Virus record (IMG/VR): IMGVR_UViG_3300041809_001097
Span: 1-24,316 of that record
Origin: a virus
Length of the DNA: 24,316 nucleotides
Direction: 5' to 3' (one strand)
Below, in pieces: positions 7,464 to 14,898 of the stretch. The notes beneath the pieces were generated by a model. It did no database searches, had not been told where the DNA came from, and saw only the letters and a list, made by a program, of their open reading frames with translations. Position 1 is the stretch's first letter. Each line of letters opens with the position of its first letter. The position numbers and the translations under genes were made by a program.

Positions 7464-9020
7464 ATGCAAGTAAAAGACTTCAACCTCCAGTTAGCTAAGG
7501 CCATTAAAGACGGTATTGCTAAATCCCAAGCGGTTATTGCAAAACATAACGCAAAAGAACAAAACGGTCTGGCTAAGCTAAATAAAACACTTGGCCAAAA
7601 CGACCCTGCTCTTACTGGAGCTGGTGGTGAATTGAGCGCTGGAAGTGCCATGACCGGGGTGCCTAATTTAGCTAGAAATGAATACAAGCCAAAGATAGGA
7701 CGTGGAGAAGACAAGGGAATTAGTTGGAGGAATCTTTTTTTGCTATATCCCTCTTCATTGGCTGCCAAGAAAAACAACACTAGAGCAGAATACGAAGCTC
7801 AAAAGATTGAAAAGGGCGTACTTCCTGAGGGTGGTGGACCAGGGGTGCCAGGTGGTATTTCAGATATGAACAACAATGCAGACGCTGGGTTTGGGGCTTC
7901 TGAAAAGAAAATGTCTAAGGGCGAATTGGATGGAGATGTAGGTTCTTGTAGTATGTGTATGGGACCACTACACGCTTTAGGCACGTTAGGCAATTTGCTG
8001 CATGTCGTCTGCCGTAATTGTGGGACCATGTCTTCAGTTAGTCAACCCAGAGAAGAAAACACTGAAGCCAAGGAAAGCGAAGCGGTTGATCCGACTGTTT
8101 CAAAGGCCGAGCTAGCTAAAGTGTGCCCTCCTGGGGAAAAGAAGCTCACTGATAAGCTAAAGGACGAATACGGTCATTCTGGCGCGGGTGAAGGTAAAGC
8201 TATTGCCACTGCCTGGAAGATTCACGACAAGAAGGTAGAAAAGGGCGAGTCCTGTGCTTCTACCCCAATGAAAAAGGAAGAGATTTCTAATACAGGCAAA
8301 GAAGTCCCCATGACCAATACTATAGCCCCTGAAAAGGTAAAGGGAGCCAAGACTGGTACTGAAACTATCCCAGATGCGATTAAGACAGATGGGTCTGGAG
8401 ATATTACCAAAGGCAAGGTTGCAAAAGGGGCCTTGGTAGAACACGTTAAGAATGCCGCCAAGAAAGCTGGAGTGCCTGTAAAGGATGTTCTAGGCTATAA
8501 GGTGCCAAAAACTCTACAAACAGTTTCCCCTCCACACAATCCTAATTTCAATAAGGGGGCACTAGATGGCGGCGTAGCTAGGGAGCCTGCAATTAAAACT
8601 GGTCGCCCTGTAATCCCTGGGAAGTTTCCTCCTAAAATTGGTGGCGGTGTTCAAACTCAAGTAGCCGCTGTCAAAAAGCCTCTCATCCCAATGGTAAATA
8701 CTGGAGTTGTGGCTAAGGCAGAAAAACATCCTTGCACCTGCTGGCACTGCAAGAGTTGGCCAGGGGGCGCGTCCACTCCATCTGTATATGCAGAAGCTAA
8801 GACAGGACATAAAAAGCCGTTTAGTACAAAAGCAGCTAAGGCGTTTGTCCATAAAGAGCGCAATGACAAAAGAGCAGAATACGAGGCTTCCAAAGTAGAA
8901 AAAGCCGAATCCCCAGCAGCCAAGCCAATTGCTAAATCGCCCGCTTCTGGTTCTGCTGCTAAAGTATCTGCACCAAAAATGCCCACAACCAACATGGCCC
9001 CAAAGGCACCAAAACTATAA
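7464..9020 (+). CDS. Lys/Ala-rich virion-associated protein with zinc-ribbon cysteines
   Basis: A 518-residue, mostly low-complexity Lys, Ala, Gly and Pro-rich protein, probably largely disordered. C162-x2-C165 and C183-x2-C186 form a likely zinc ribbon; a second Cys/His cluster, HPCTCWHCKSW, lies at about 422-432. Residues 228-257 (KLKDEYGHSGAGEGKAIATA then WKIHDKK) resemble a short EYG...A.ATAWK helix common in phage head and scaffold proteins. A 12-residue motif occurs twice (RAEYEAQKIEKG at 107, RAEYEASKVEKA at 470). It has an AAAAGG ribosome site and a late-type motif upstream. It sits directly before the sheath gene, so a scaffold, internal or DNA-associated virion role is plausible but not shown. 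Confidence 0.7.
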   Translation: MQVKDFNLQLAKAIKDGIAKSQAVIAKHNAKEQNGLAKLNKTLGQNDPALTGAGGELSAGSAMTGVPNLARNEYKPKIGRGEDKGISWRNLFLLYPSSLAAKKNNTRAEYEAQKIEKGVLPEGGGPGVPGGISDMNNNADAGFGASEKKMSKGELDGDVGSCSMCMGPLHALGTLGNLLHVVCRNCGTMSSVSQPREENTEAKESEAVDPTVSKAELAKVCPPGEKKLTDKLKDEYGHSGAGEGKAIATAWKIHDKKVEKGESCASTPMKKEEISNTGKEVPMTNTIAPEKVKGAKTGTETIPDAIKTDGSGDITKGKVAKGALVEHVKNAAKKAGVPVKDVLGYKVPKTLQTVSPPHNPNFNKGALDGGVAREPAIKTGRPVIPGKFPPKIGGGVQTQVAAVKKPLIPMVNTGVVAKAEKHPCTCWHCKSWPGGASTPSVYAEAKTGHKKPFSTKAAKAFVHKERNDKRAEYEASKVEKAESPAAKPIAKSPASGSAAKVSAPKMPTTNMAPKAPKL

Positions 9021-9022
9021 TG

Positions 9023-9034
9023 AACACCAATCTT
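9023..9034 (+). promoter_or_regulatory. AACACCAATCTT motif, candidate late promoter of the sheath gene
   Basis: A variant of the CAACAATCTT element placed 17 bases before the sheath ATG, which has a GGAGAG ribosome site. Position before the most abundant tail gene supports a late-promoter reading. Confidence 0.45.
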
Positions 9035-9051
9035 ATAACGGAGAGTAAATA

Positions 9052-11583
9052 ATGTCTTTATCATACACTACAACTGACGGCCAGACCCTAATTGTTCCTG
9101 GTGCATACGCTGAAGCCCAAGTCGTTTCAACTCCTTCTACTCTAGCCGCCAACGGTATTCTAATGGTAATTGGCGAAGCTAACTCTGGTCCCGATTTCAC
9201 CCTTGAGTCTGACCTAAGCAAGAACACCTTTGGCCCAGACCAACAGTCAGACATTATCGCCAAGTATGGTTCGGGTAGATTGGTAGACGCTTTCGTAGGT
9301 GCTGTATCTGCCTCTAATGACAACAACATCATGGGCAGCTTTACTTCTTTTGTGCCTGTAAAGACCAACGTATCAGTACAGGCTTCTGGGACTCTTACAA
9401 ACTTCCTTAGCGGCGTGTATTCAAATGTGGTTGCAATTGCCGGAGGCGCTAATGGCAACCTAATCACTACTACTGTTACCTCTCCTCAAGGTGAACTGTC
9501 TCCTTCTACCGGGAGTTTTATTCTAGCCTCTCCCCAAGTTGCCACTACCGTTTCTGCAGTTGTCAATGGTGGCGCAGTTGTAACGTCTAGCAGCATGAGC
9601 GCCGGGGCTACTCCAGCTACTCTAGTCACAGACTTAAGTCCCCTAACCGGCGTAACTGTTACAGGCGGTGCTGCAAGAGGCCTTCTAAATAGCACTGTGG
9701 CAATTACCCTTGGCAATGTTAATGGATACCAAGCCACTTTTACAATTACCACCGCTGCTACTAACTGGCACGTAGCTCCTTCTGTTGGAGATATCCTTTA
9801 TATTGGGTCTGGTTCTGGCTTTACTTCTGGTGGCCATGCTGGAAACGCTGGTACCTATGTTGTCCAAGCTGTTTCAAGCAATACACTGACTGCTCTGAAG
9901 GTAATTGATATTTCTGGTACTGGTGTAACAAGAACTGCTCCTGTGGGGGTTTCTGATGCTTCTACTACAAGCTCAGATATTGAGGCCTATTTGCCAGTTA
10001 ATATCAGTGTTACAAATACAGCAGTTGTTCCTGGACTTGGTAAATCGCTAGAGCTTGCTAACACTTCTACTGGTTCTTTTGCCAATTTGTGCTGGACTTA
10101 CAACACTTCAACACAGACTCTTGCTCAAGCCACTTTCGTTTCTGTTAGTGGTACCCCAGTAGTAATTGTTTCTTCTGAGGAATACCAAGTAGACTTAAAC
10201 GTAGTACTGCAAAAGACAGGGGTATCGGAAAACTGGACCGCTGGTGGAGGCCCTGTTCTTTCTATTGGATATCAAGGGACCACTGCGCAAGCTGTCATTT
10301 CCAATGGCGTCATGACAGTCACTCTTTCGGGTGGTAGTTCTGCCGCACTGTCTCCAATTGTAGTCACCCTAAGCAACTACCCCACTATCGGAGACCTTTG
10401 CCAATACTTTAGTTCCCTAGGTGGTTTTACTGCTGCTCCTACATTGGCTACTTACTCACAGCTAAGCTCAACCTACCTAGACCCAGGCACTTTCAATATC
10501 AATACTGTTTGGGGTGCCCAGACTGGTAGAATCAAGACCGATGGCTACGATTTCCTTACTACTGTAAATGGTGGCTCTACACTAGTTAATCTAGTTCCTA
10601 CTGGCACTCAGACTGCTCTAATCGGATTGCCCAATATTTCTTCACTAGCTTTCTTGTCTGGTGGCTCAAAGGGCTTCACTACTAACGCCATTATTCAAAA
10701 CGCTCTAAACGCTCTACAAGCTGTCAAAGGCAATCTGTTGGTTCCTTTGTTCTCTAATGACGCTACAGTTGATATTGCAGCTGGATTCACAGACCCCAAT
10801 TCAACTTATACCATTGCGTCAATCAATACAGCTGTAAGGGCACACGTATTGCAAATGTCTCAGCTAAAGAGACACCGTCGTAGAATTGCTATACTGTCTA
10901 ATTATGACACTTTCGCAAACAACCAGAACAATGCGGCAAATATTGCTTCATCGCGTTGCTGCATGACCTTCCAGTCAGTCCAAGACAATAACGCTCAAGG
11001 CACACTTACTACCTTTAGGCCCTGGATGACCGCTATTAAAGCTGCTGCAATGCAAGCCGCAGGCGTCTACAAGGATATCACCTGGAAATACACCACAGTT
11101 TCTAGCGCTACTGTTCCACTTGGCGGGTTCAATTACAATATAGAATCTAACTTGGAATCTGCTCTAGGAGCCGGTCTATTGCCTCTATTTTATGATGGTA
11201 GTGGCTGGTCTTGGGTATCTGACCAAACTACTTACAGCGTTGACAACAACTTTGTTTATAACTCACTACAAGCTATGTACTGCTTGGATATGATTATGAA
11301 TGCTCTGGAGCAAAGGATGTCCAGAGCTTTCGTAGGACAATCATTAGCAGATGTTTCGGCCACTACAGCCGTTACGGTGTTCAAGGCCATTTGTGATGAT
11401 TTGATTACCCAGAAGTTGATTGCTCCTAGTGATGATGCTCCAAGAGGGGTCAAGAACATTGTAATCAAGATTGTAAACGGGAATGCAATGGTGGTAGGAG
11501 CAGAAGTAAAAGAAGCTACGAGTTTGAAGTTTGTGGCAATTCAATTGCTTGTATCCGCGATCCAACAAACAGCTACGGGTTAA
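9052..11583 (+). CDS. Contractile tail sheath protein
   Basis: An 843-residue sheath subunit, which surrounds the tail tube and contracts at infection. The N-terminus (LIVPGAYAEAQVV, then a GEANSGPD loop and KYGSGRLVDAF) and the C-terminal part (RRRIAILSNYDTF, an FRPW segment followed by AAAMQAAGVY, then PRGVKNIVIKIVNGNAMVV and an Ala/Val-rich end) fit the known sheath architecture. It is longer than typical sheaths (T4 gp18 is 659 residues). The excess lies in a Ser/Thr/Gly-rich, strand-forming insert at roughly residues 110-440, likely a surface domain. It has a GGAGAG ribosome site. The tube gene follows after 19 bases, the usual order. Confidence 0.92.
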   Translation: MSLSYTTTDGQTLIVPGAYAEAQVVSTPSTLAANGILMVIGEANSGPDFTLESDLSKNTFGPDQQSDIIAKYGSGRLVDAFVGAVSASNDNNIMGSFTSFVPVKTNVSVQASGTLTNFLSGVYSNVVAIAGGANGNLITTTVTSPQGELSPSTGSFILASPQVATTVSAVVNGGAVVTSSSMSAGATPATLVTDLSPLTGVTVTGGAARGLLNSTVAITLGNVNGYQATFTITTAATNWHVAPSVGDILYIGSGSGFTSGGHAGNAGTYVVQAVSSNTLTALKVIDISGTGVTRTAPVGVSDASTTSSDIEAYLPVNISVTNTAVVPGLGKSLELANTSTGSFANLCWTYNTSTQTLAQATFVSVSGTPVVIVSSEEYQVDLNVVLQKTGVSENWTAGGGPVLSIGYQGTTAQAVISNGVMTVTLSGGSSAALSPIVVTLSNYPTIGDLCQYFSSLGGFTAAPTLATYSQLSSTYLDPGTFNINTVWGAQTGRIKTDGYDFLTTVNGGSTLVNLVPTGTQTALIGLPNISSLAFLSGGSKGFTTNAIIQNALNALQAVKGNLLVPLFSNDATVDIAAGFTDPNSTYTIASINTAVRAHVLQMSQLKRHRRRIAILSNYDTFANNQNNAANIASSRCCMTFQSVQDNNAQGTLTTFRPWMTAIKAAAMQAAGVYKDITWKYTTVSSATVPLGGFNYNIESNLESALGAGLLPLFYDGSGWSWVSDQTTYSVDNNFVYNSLQAMYCLDMIMNALEQRMSRAFVGQSLADVSATTAVTVFKAICDDLITQKLIAPSDDAPRGVKNIVIKIVNGNAMVVGAEVKEATSLKFVAIQLLVSAIQQTATG

Positions 11584-11602
11584 ATAAAGGAATAAATAAC
11601 AC

Positions 11603-12076
11603 ATGCCAGCATTAGTATTAAGTGGTGCAAGAGCGAAACTGGGTGTCTATGATGGCACTTCGGTTGACTACATTGGAATCTTTAGCGACTGTAGCTATGG
11701 GGTAACCTATGATGTACAGCCAGCCTGGATTTTAGGGCGTTACAGTGCGGCTAGCTTGGATTATACTGCTCAAGAAGTAGTACACGTGACTGCTAATGGT
11801 TTCCGCATTGTGTCACACGGGTGGTTCGCGGACGCACGTTTCCCTACATTGGCAGACCTGATGACAGCAAACTATATGACCTTGTCTGTACTCGATAGAC
11901 AAACCAACGTTGAAGTAGCTCGCATCGACTTCGTTCGGCCTGTAGGGGCAACTGGCGGTTTCAGTGCTAGACAGCTATCCACAAGCCAGCATAGCTATCA
12001 AGGAATTCTAGTTTCAGATGAGAGCGCAACTGACAATACAGAAGCTCCTGGCGCTATGAGCCTACCGACTGGGTAA
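11603..12076 (+). CDS. Tail tube protein
   Basis: A 157-residue protein of the size expected for a myovirus tube subunit (T4 gp19 is 163 residues), directly downstream of the sheath and preceded by AAAGGA. The sequence is almost all short beta strands: ARAKLGVYDG, SYGVTYDVQP, VHVTANGFRIVSHGWF, EVARIDFVRPVG and a flexible Ser/Thr-rich tail. The assignment rests mainly on gene order, size and strand pattern, as no single signature motif is diagnostic. It is the last gene of the rightward virion block and is followed by a terminator. Confidence 0.82.
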   Translation: MPALVLSGARAKLGVYDGTSVDYIGIFSDCSYGVTYDVQPAWILGRYSAASLDYTAQEVVHVTANGFRIVSHGWFADARFPTLADLMTANYMTLSVLDRQTNVEVARIDFVRPVGATGGFSARQLSTSQHSYQGILVSDESATDNTEAPGAMSLPTG

Positions 12077-12099
12077 TTTAACACAAGGAATAAGACAAC

Positions 12100-12131
12100 A
12101 AAGGTCCCTGAAAATGGGGCCTTTTGTTTAT
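12100..12131 (+). terminator. Intrinsic terminator after the tail tube gene
   Basis: The 9-bp stem AAAGGTCCC (12100-12108) pairs with GGGGCCTTT (12116-12124), including one G-U pair, around a 7-base loop, and is followed by TTGTTTATTT. It lies between the convergent tube and HNH genes. The A-run on its left side could also serve the leftward gene. Confidence 0.8.
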
Positions 12132-12656
12132 TTACTCCATAGCCCTTCCAAATCCCCAGCCCGCCATACTGACGTACTTCGTCAATTCAGGCGGGTCACA
12201 GGTGGCTAGCATTGTTGTAGGCAGTCCCACATCTTTTACTTTTGCCAGCATTTCCGCAAACGTAGCTAGCCCATTCTTTTCAAACTCAAACACTACAGGG
12301 CTTCCAAACTTTTTTAACGTATTAAGCCAACAATTAGGCAAGCGAGGCACTACAGGAATTTCAGGGTGCCGTTTTAAACTCCTTAGTTGCCTGTGAGTTA
12401 ATGTAGGTATAAAATTAGGGTCTAACCGTAATTCTATTGCTTTCCTGAATTCCTCCACATCCATGTTGCCTTTACACCTATTACAATCGTAGCAGGCAGA
12501 ACGCAGATTATAATACCCATCCTTGCCACCTTTTGCAATTGGCTTGATGTGGTCAATAGTAAGCTTGTTTGGCCCTGGTGCTGTACCGCAATAACAACAT
12601 TTCCCTCCAGACTTAGCGTGGACCTTTTGTTTTCCTAAAGACTTAAGTGAGGACAT
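12132..12656 (-). CDS. HNH endonuclease
   Basis: A 174-residue nuclease starting at the internal ATG at 12656 (MSSLKSLGKQKV), seven bases after a -10. The longer frame would run through the divergent promoter region. The HNH core is clear: GGKCCYCG (C20, C23), TIDHIKPIAKGG (DH at 35-36), N50, and CYDCNRCKG (C55, C58, N59). The zinc-knuckle cysteines and catalytic His are intact. A roughly 100-residue C-terminal part with Pro-rich and FEFEKNGLATF segments has no function I recognise and may recognise DNA or a partner. It is a free-standing single gene on its own promoter, as is common for mobile HNH genes in phages. Confidence 0.88.
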   Translation of the reverse strand: MSSLKSLGKQKVHAKSGGKCCYCGTAPGPNKLTIDHIKPIAKGGKDGYYNLRSACYDCNRCKGNMDVEEFRKAIELRLDPNFIPTLTHRQLRSLKRHPEIPVVPRLPNCWLNTLKKFGSPVVFEFEKNGLATFAEMLAKVKDVGLPTTMLATCDPPELTKYVSMAGWGFGRAME

Positions 12657-12663
12657 GTTCTTT

Positions 12664-12691
12664 ATGGTAACATGTTTTAATCGTTTGTCAA
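12664..12691 (-). promoter_or_regulatory. Sigma70-type leftward promoter of the HNH gene
   Basis: TTGACA (12686-12691), 16-bp spacer, TACCAT (12664-12669), seven bases to the ATG at 12656. No ribosome site is evident, so a leaderless mRNA is predicted. Confidence 0.7.
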
Positions 12692-12706
12692 GTAATATTT
12701 TAGGGC

Positions 12707-12734
12707 TTGACTTTTTGCGTTTTGGGAGTATACT
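12707..12734 (+). promoter_or_regulatory. Sigma70-type rightward promoter, leaderless geometry
   Basis: TTGACT (12707-12712), 16-bp spacer, TATACT (12729-12734), seven bases to the ATG at 12742. It is back to back with the HNH promoter and is the only rightward member of this promoter class that I found. Confidence 0.75.
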
Positions 12735-12741
12735 ATACCCT

Positions 12742-13350
12742 ATGTTCAAAACTAGTCCCTTAGCTCGTTTTCGTCGTTGGCTAGAGCACTGGCATATCTG
12801 GCCATTTAAGTATATTAGCACGGCTGTTTATTGGCTAAGAACGCACACCTACAACAAATATCACCTGGTAGATTGCCGCAACAAAAGGAATGGTTATGAG
12901 TGGGGCTACACCGATATTTCCGAAAAGGTGCTGCTAGCTAATATGGCCCTTTTGAATTATTTCATTGACAAAGAGAAGGGTCTTAATTGCCATGTAGATT
13001 GGAGGTCAGCAGAAGAGCACCAAAAGGCTGGGGAAGAGGTAGATGAAGGGAGTGCGCACATTTACGACGATCATGCTAAGGCTGCCCAGGAAATGCGAGC
13101 CATATACCATTGGTGGAATGTTGAGCGTAAGCAAGAACATGACGCATACGACAAAGCTTTAGAAGAGGCCTACCCAGACCCATTTAAATTCGCACCTTCT
13201 GCTACACATCCTGGAATGTTTGAGCTGAAGAATTCTCATATCTCTAAGGAATTGCACCAGAAGTTGTGGGATATGGAAAAGGCTTTGGATGACAAAGACG
13301 AAGAAATGCTTATTCGTTTTATCAAAATCCGGGGCTACCTCTGGACCTAG
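12742..13350 (+). CDS. Conserved phage protein, W-rich, unknown function
   Basis: A 202-residue protein. The start at 12742 (MFKTSPLARF) follows the promoter -10 by seven bases; the longer frame from 12655 would cover both promoters. It contains a YHLVDCRNKRNGYEWGYTDI segment, a helix VLLANMALLNYFIDKEKG, a charged middle, and a C-terminal signature DDKDEEMLIRFIKIRGYLWT. From memory, this arrangement (short aromatic N-part, L.HA.F..LV.FVE-type helix, EM.IRLIK.R..LW end) recurs in unrelated phage genomes as a protein of unknown function. No catalytic motif is visible. Confidence 0.8.
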   Translation: MFKTSPLARFRRWLEHWHIWPFKYISTAVYWLRTHTYNKYHLVDCRNKRNGYEWGYTDISEKVLLANMALLNYFIDKEKGLNCHVDWRSAEEHQKAGEEVDEGSAHIYDDHAKAAQEMRAIYHWWNVERKQEHDAYDKALEEAYPDPFKFAPSATHPGMFELKNSHISKELHQKLWDMEKALDDKDEEMLIRFIKIRGYLWT

Positions 13351-13351
13351 G

Positions 13352-13363
13352 ATAACAATCTAA
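13352..13363 (+). promoter_or_regulatory. ATAACAATCTAA motif, weaker candidate late promoter
   Basis: A degenerate copy of the CAACAATCTT element just after the stop of the previous gene, 76 bases before the ATG at 13440. A hairpin lies between the two. Confidence 0.3.
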
Positions 13364-13378
13364 TTTGTATCTGAACAA

Positions 13379-13421
13379 CTTGACTAACAGCTCAAAACGG
13401 CCTATTTAGTCAAGTATTTTT
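13379..13421 (+). terminator. Hairpin with T-run (terminator or leader attenuator)
   Basis: A perfect 9-bp inverted repeat, CTTGACTAA (13379-13387) and TTAGTCAAG (13406-13414), with an 18-base loop, followed by TATTTTT. It could end transcription of the gene at 12742. Because it lies after the motif at 13352 and before the ATG at 13440, it could also act in the leader of the next gene. The AT-rich stem makes it a modest terminator. Confidence 0.55.
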
Positions 13422-13439
13422 GAAAAGGGAAGAAAAGCG

Positions 13440-13880
13440 ATGAAGACAAAGAAGATTCCGTATTTATGCCCAGTGTGTCAAGGGAAGCCCCTACCGACAG
13501 AAACCAAGGAAGACTATGTGGAATTGAAGGCAGGGGATGTTCTTCAATGGGGAGACGAATACCTTACGACAACGGAGGCAATCCGAAATGATGAAGGGGA
13601 GTGGTACAAAACAGGTCGTGTAGGAGTGGCTGTGAGAGAGAAAGACCATTGTTACCGCCGCAAAACCGTAACTGTTAAACCAACTACATGTAAGGCCTGT
13701 GATGGTAAGGGAATCGTTTGGGGCGAGGAAAGGGATGACTCTATTCCTTTTACAGTTGCTCCAACGGCTCCAGCAACTCCCGATTATCCACTTGGCCCTT
13801 ATACCTATCCTACGATGGCCGCACCAATCGCCTGGTATCAAAATACCTGTAGCACCGATTGCCCTAATTTCGGTTTTTAA
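13440..13880 (+). CDS. GD-repeat inserted between two CxxCxG zinc knuckles
   Basis: A 146-residue protein with a GGGAAG ribosome site. An N-terminal YLCPVCQGKPL and a later CKACDGKGIVWG are DnaJ-like CxxCxG knuckles that would together bind one zinc. In the phage proteins I recall, these two knuckles are close together. Here one GD-repeat unit (YVELKAGDVLQWGDEYL, GEW, CYRRKT) lies between them. The Pro-rich C-terminus (PTAPATPDYPLGPYTYP) is probably disordered. The role is unknown; the knuckle pairing suggests binding to nucleic acid or protein. Confidence 0.75.
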   Translation: MKTKKIPYLCPVCQGKPLPTETKEDYVELKAGDVLQWGDEYLTTTEAIRNDEGEWYKTGRVGVAVREKDHCYRRKTVTVKPTTCKACDGKGIVWGEERDDSIPFTVAPTAPATPDYPLGPYTYPTMAAPIAWYQNTCSTDCPNFGF

Positions 13881-14177
13881 GTGCCGCAGCGTATCTTACA
13901 AATAATTCCAGCGCCTCCAAATGTAGGAGTAGCCTATTATGACCCCACACAGCAACCAGAGCGATATGTAGTCAATGCTATTACATGTTTGGCTCTGGTT
14001 GAAAACGGCAAGATCCAAGACGTAGTGTACATGGAAACCGTTGACAACTTAGTAAAAGAGGTAGATACTGGCAATGAAAAGTTCCTGGGGCTAATAGATG
14101 TTTCAGAGGCCTCACTAAAGGAAATTCAACGCACGGCAACAGAAAGGTACGAAAAGATTGGCAAACCAAACACTTAA
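13881..14177 (+). CDS. Conserved hypothetical protein (98 aa)
   Basis: It starts with GTG directly after the previous stop; the only ATG nearby is out of frame, and no Shine-Dalgarno is seen, so coupling is likely. RILQIIPAPPNVGVAYYD, then VNAITCLALVENG and a KFLGLIDVSE end, match a small family I recall from phages and bacteria (R.VQIIPA, then VCWALVE, then FLGY). It is probably a single compact alpha/beta domain. Function unknown. Confidence 0.7.
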   Translation: MPQRILQIIPAPPNVGVAYYDPTQQPERYVVNAITCLALVENGKIQDVVYMETVDNLVKEVDTGNEKFLGLIDVSEASLKEIQRTATERYEKIGKPNT

Positions 14178-14400
14178 GGGCTGGATTTATTGTGGTGATT
14201 TAGACAAAACAGATCATAAATGGGAATGTGCTGTCTGTGGCAAGGTTGTTTCTGGATATGGCATGGAACCGCCCGAAATATGCCCAAGTCGTCACTATTA
14301 CCCTGCAGTGAGTGAGCAAGCAAAAACCCTAAAGGAGTTGTTAGAGCAATTAGCAAAAACCCACAAACCATACGTCTGGGACATCCCGTTAATGTTCTAA
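14158..14400 (+). CDS. Small zinc-ribbon-like protein (80 aa)
   Basis: The TTG start overlaps the previous gene by 20 bases and has AAAGG ten bases upstream. WECAVCGKVVSGYGMEPPEI followed by C gives one CxxC pair plus single cysteines at YCG and CPS, a rubredoxin-like or half zinc-ribbon pattern. The C-terminal half is an acidic/basic helix (AKTLKELLEQLAKTH). Function unknown; it belongs to a run of small Cys-rich genes. Confidence 0.6.
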   Translation: MANQTLKGWIYCGDLDKTDHKWECAVCGKVVSGYGMEPPEICPSRHYYPAVSEQAKTLKELLEQLAKTHKPYVWDIPLMF

Positions 14401-14414
14401 TTAGGAGTAAGCAA

Positions 14415-14657
14415 ATGTCAAAGTGTAACCGATGTGATTTTGAAGTTCCTGCAGACAACCTTTGTACCAATTGCGGGGAGTTAAACAAGTTCCCTTACCA
14501 GTACTTCAGGGTAGATGCGCAGAACCAAATCAAATATTGGATAGAGCAAATGAGGTCAAATTACGTATATGACGCAGTAGAATTTGTTTCCCGCTATAAG
14601 AAAACCTATCCTAATGCGCCTGTGAGGATTCGTAGGGTAACGGAAGAGGAAGTCTAA
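14415..14657 (+). CDS. Small zinc-ribbon protein (80 aa)
   Basis: It starts with an ATG preceded by AGGAG. The N-terminus MSKCNRCDF...LCTNCGEL has two CxxC pairs 11 residues apart, a compact zinc ribbon. The remainder is a helical YWIEQMRSNYVYDAVEFVSR stretch and an Arg-rich end. Probably a protein- or nucleic-acid-binding adaptor (inference). Confidence 0.72.
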   Translation: MSKCNRCDFEVPADNLCTNCGELNKFPYQYFRVDAQNQIKYWIEQMRSNYVYDAVEFVSRYKKTYPNAPVRIRRVTEEEV

Positions 14658-14897
14658 TTGTACTATTTCCACATCTCTTTTAGCTCTCCCTTTGGCTTTG
14701 GAACATTTTTCTACAAGGGCAAGGAACACCCATTAATGCCCGAAGTGTACAAAGACAGAACCAAGAAGCTAGCAGATGATGTTTATTATCAAACCAAACA
14801 GCTAATTCGGCCAGAGGCCATTGTTTTTATTGGGCTACATGAATTGCCTTTGGAGGTAGCTAAGGCAAAGTGGCCCGAGGATTTCAAGGAGGGGTAA
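14658..14897 (+). CDS. Hypothetical protein (79 aa)
   Basis: It starts with TTG directly after the TAA of the previous gene, with GAGGA seven bases upstream. The N-terminus is strand-like and aromatic (YYFHISFSSPFGFGTFFYKG); a central helix is followed by EAIVFIGLHELP. It looks like a small alpha/beta protein with no recognised family. The next gene begins two bases after it ends. Confidence 0.6.
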   Translation: MYYFHISFSSPFGFGTFFYKGKEHPLMPEVYKDRTKKLADDVYYQTKQLIRPEAIVFIGLHELPLEVAKAKWPEDFKEG

Positions 14898-14898
14898 A

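Noticed and set aside
8657-9064. 135-codon minus-strand hydrophobic frame
   Set aside because: It is the reverse of a Lys/Ala-rich stretch, which gives artificial Leu/Phe/Ala runs; it also spans the sheath promoter region.
9033-9467. 144-codon minus-strand frame at the sheath start
   Set aside because: It is antisense to the conserved N-terminus of the sheath and has no ribosome site or motif.
13380-13408. Eighth early-type promoter (TTGACT then TATTTA)
   Set aside because: The -10 matches poorly at both 16 and 17 bp, and the -35 falls within the stem of a hairpin with a T-run, which explains it better.
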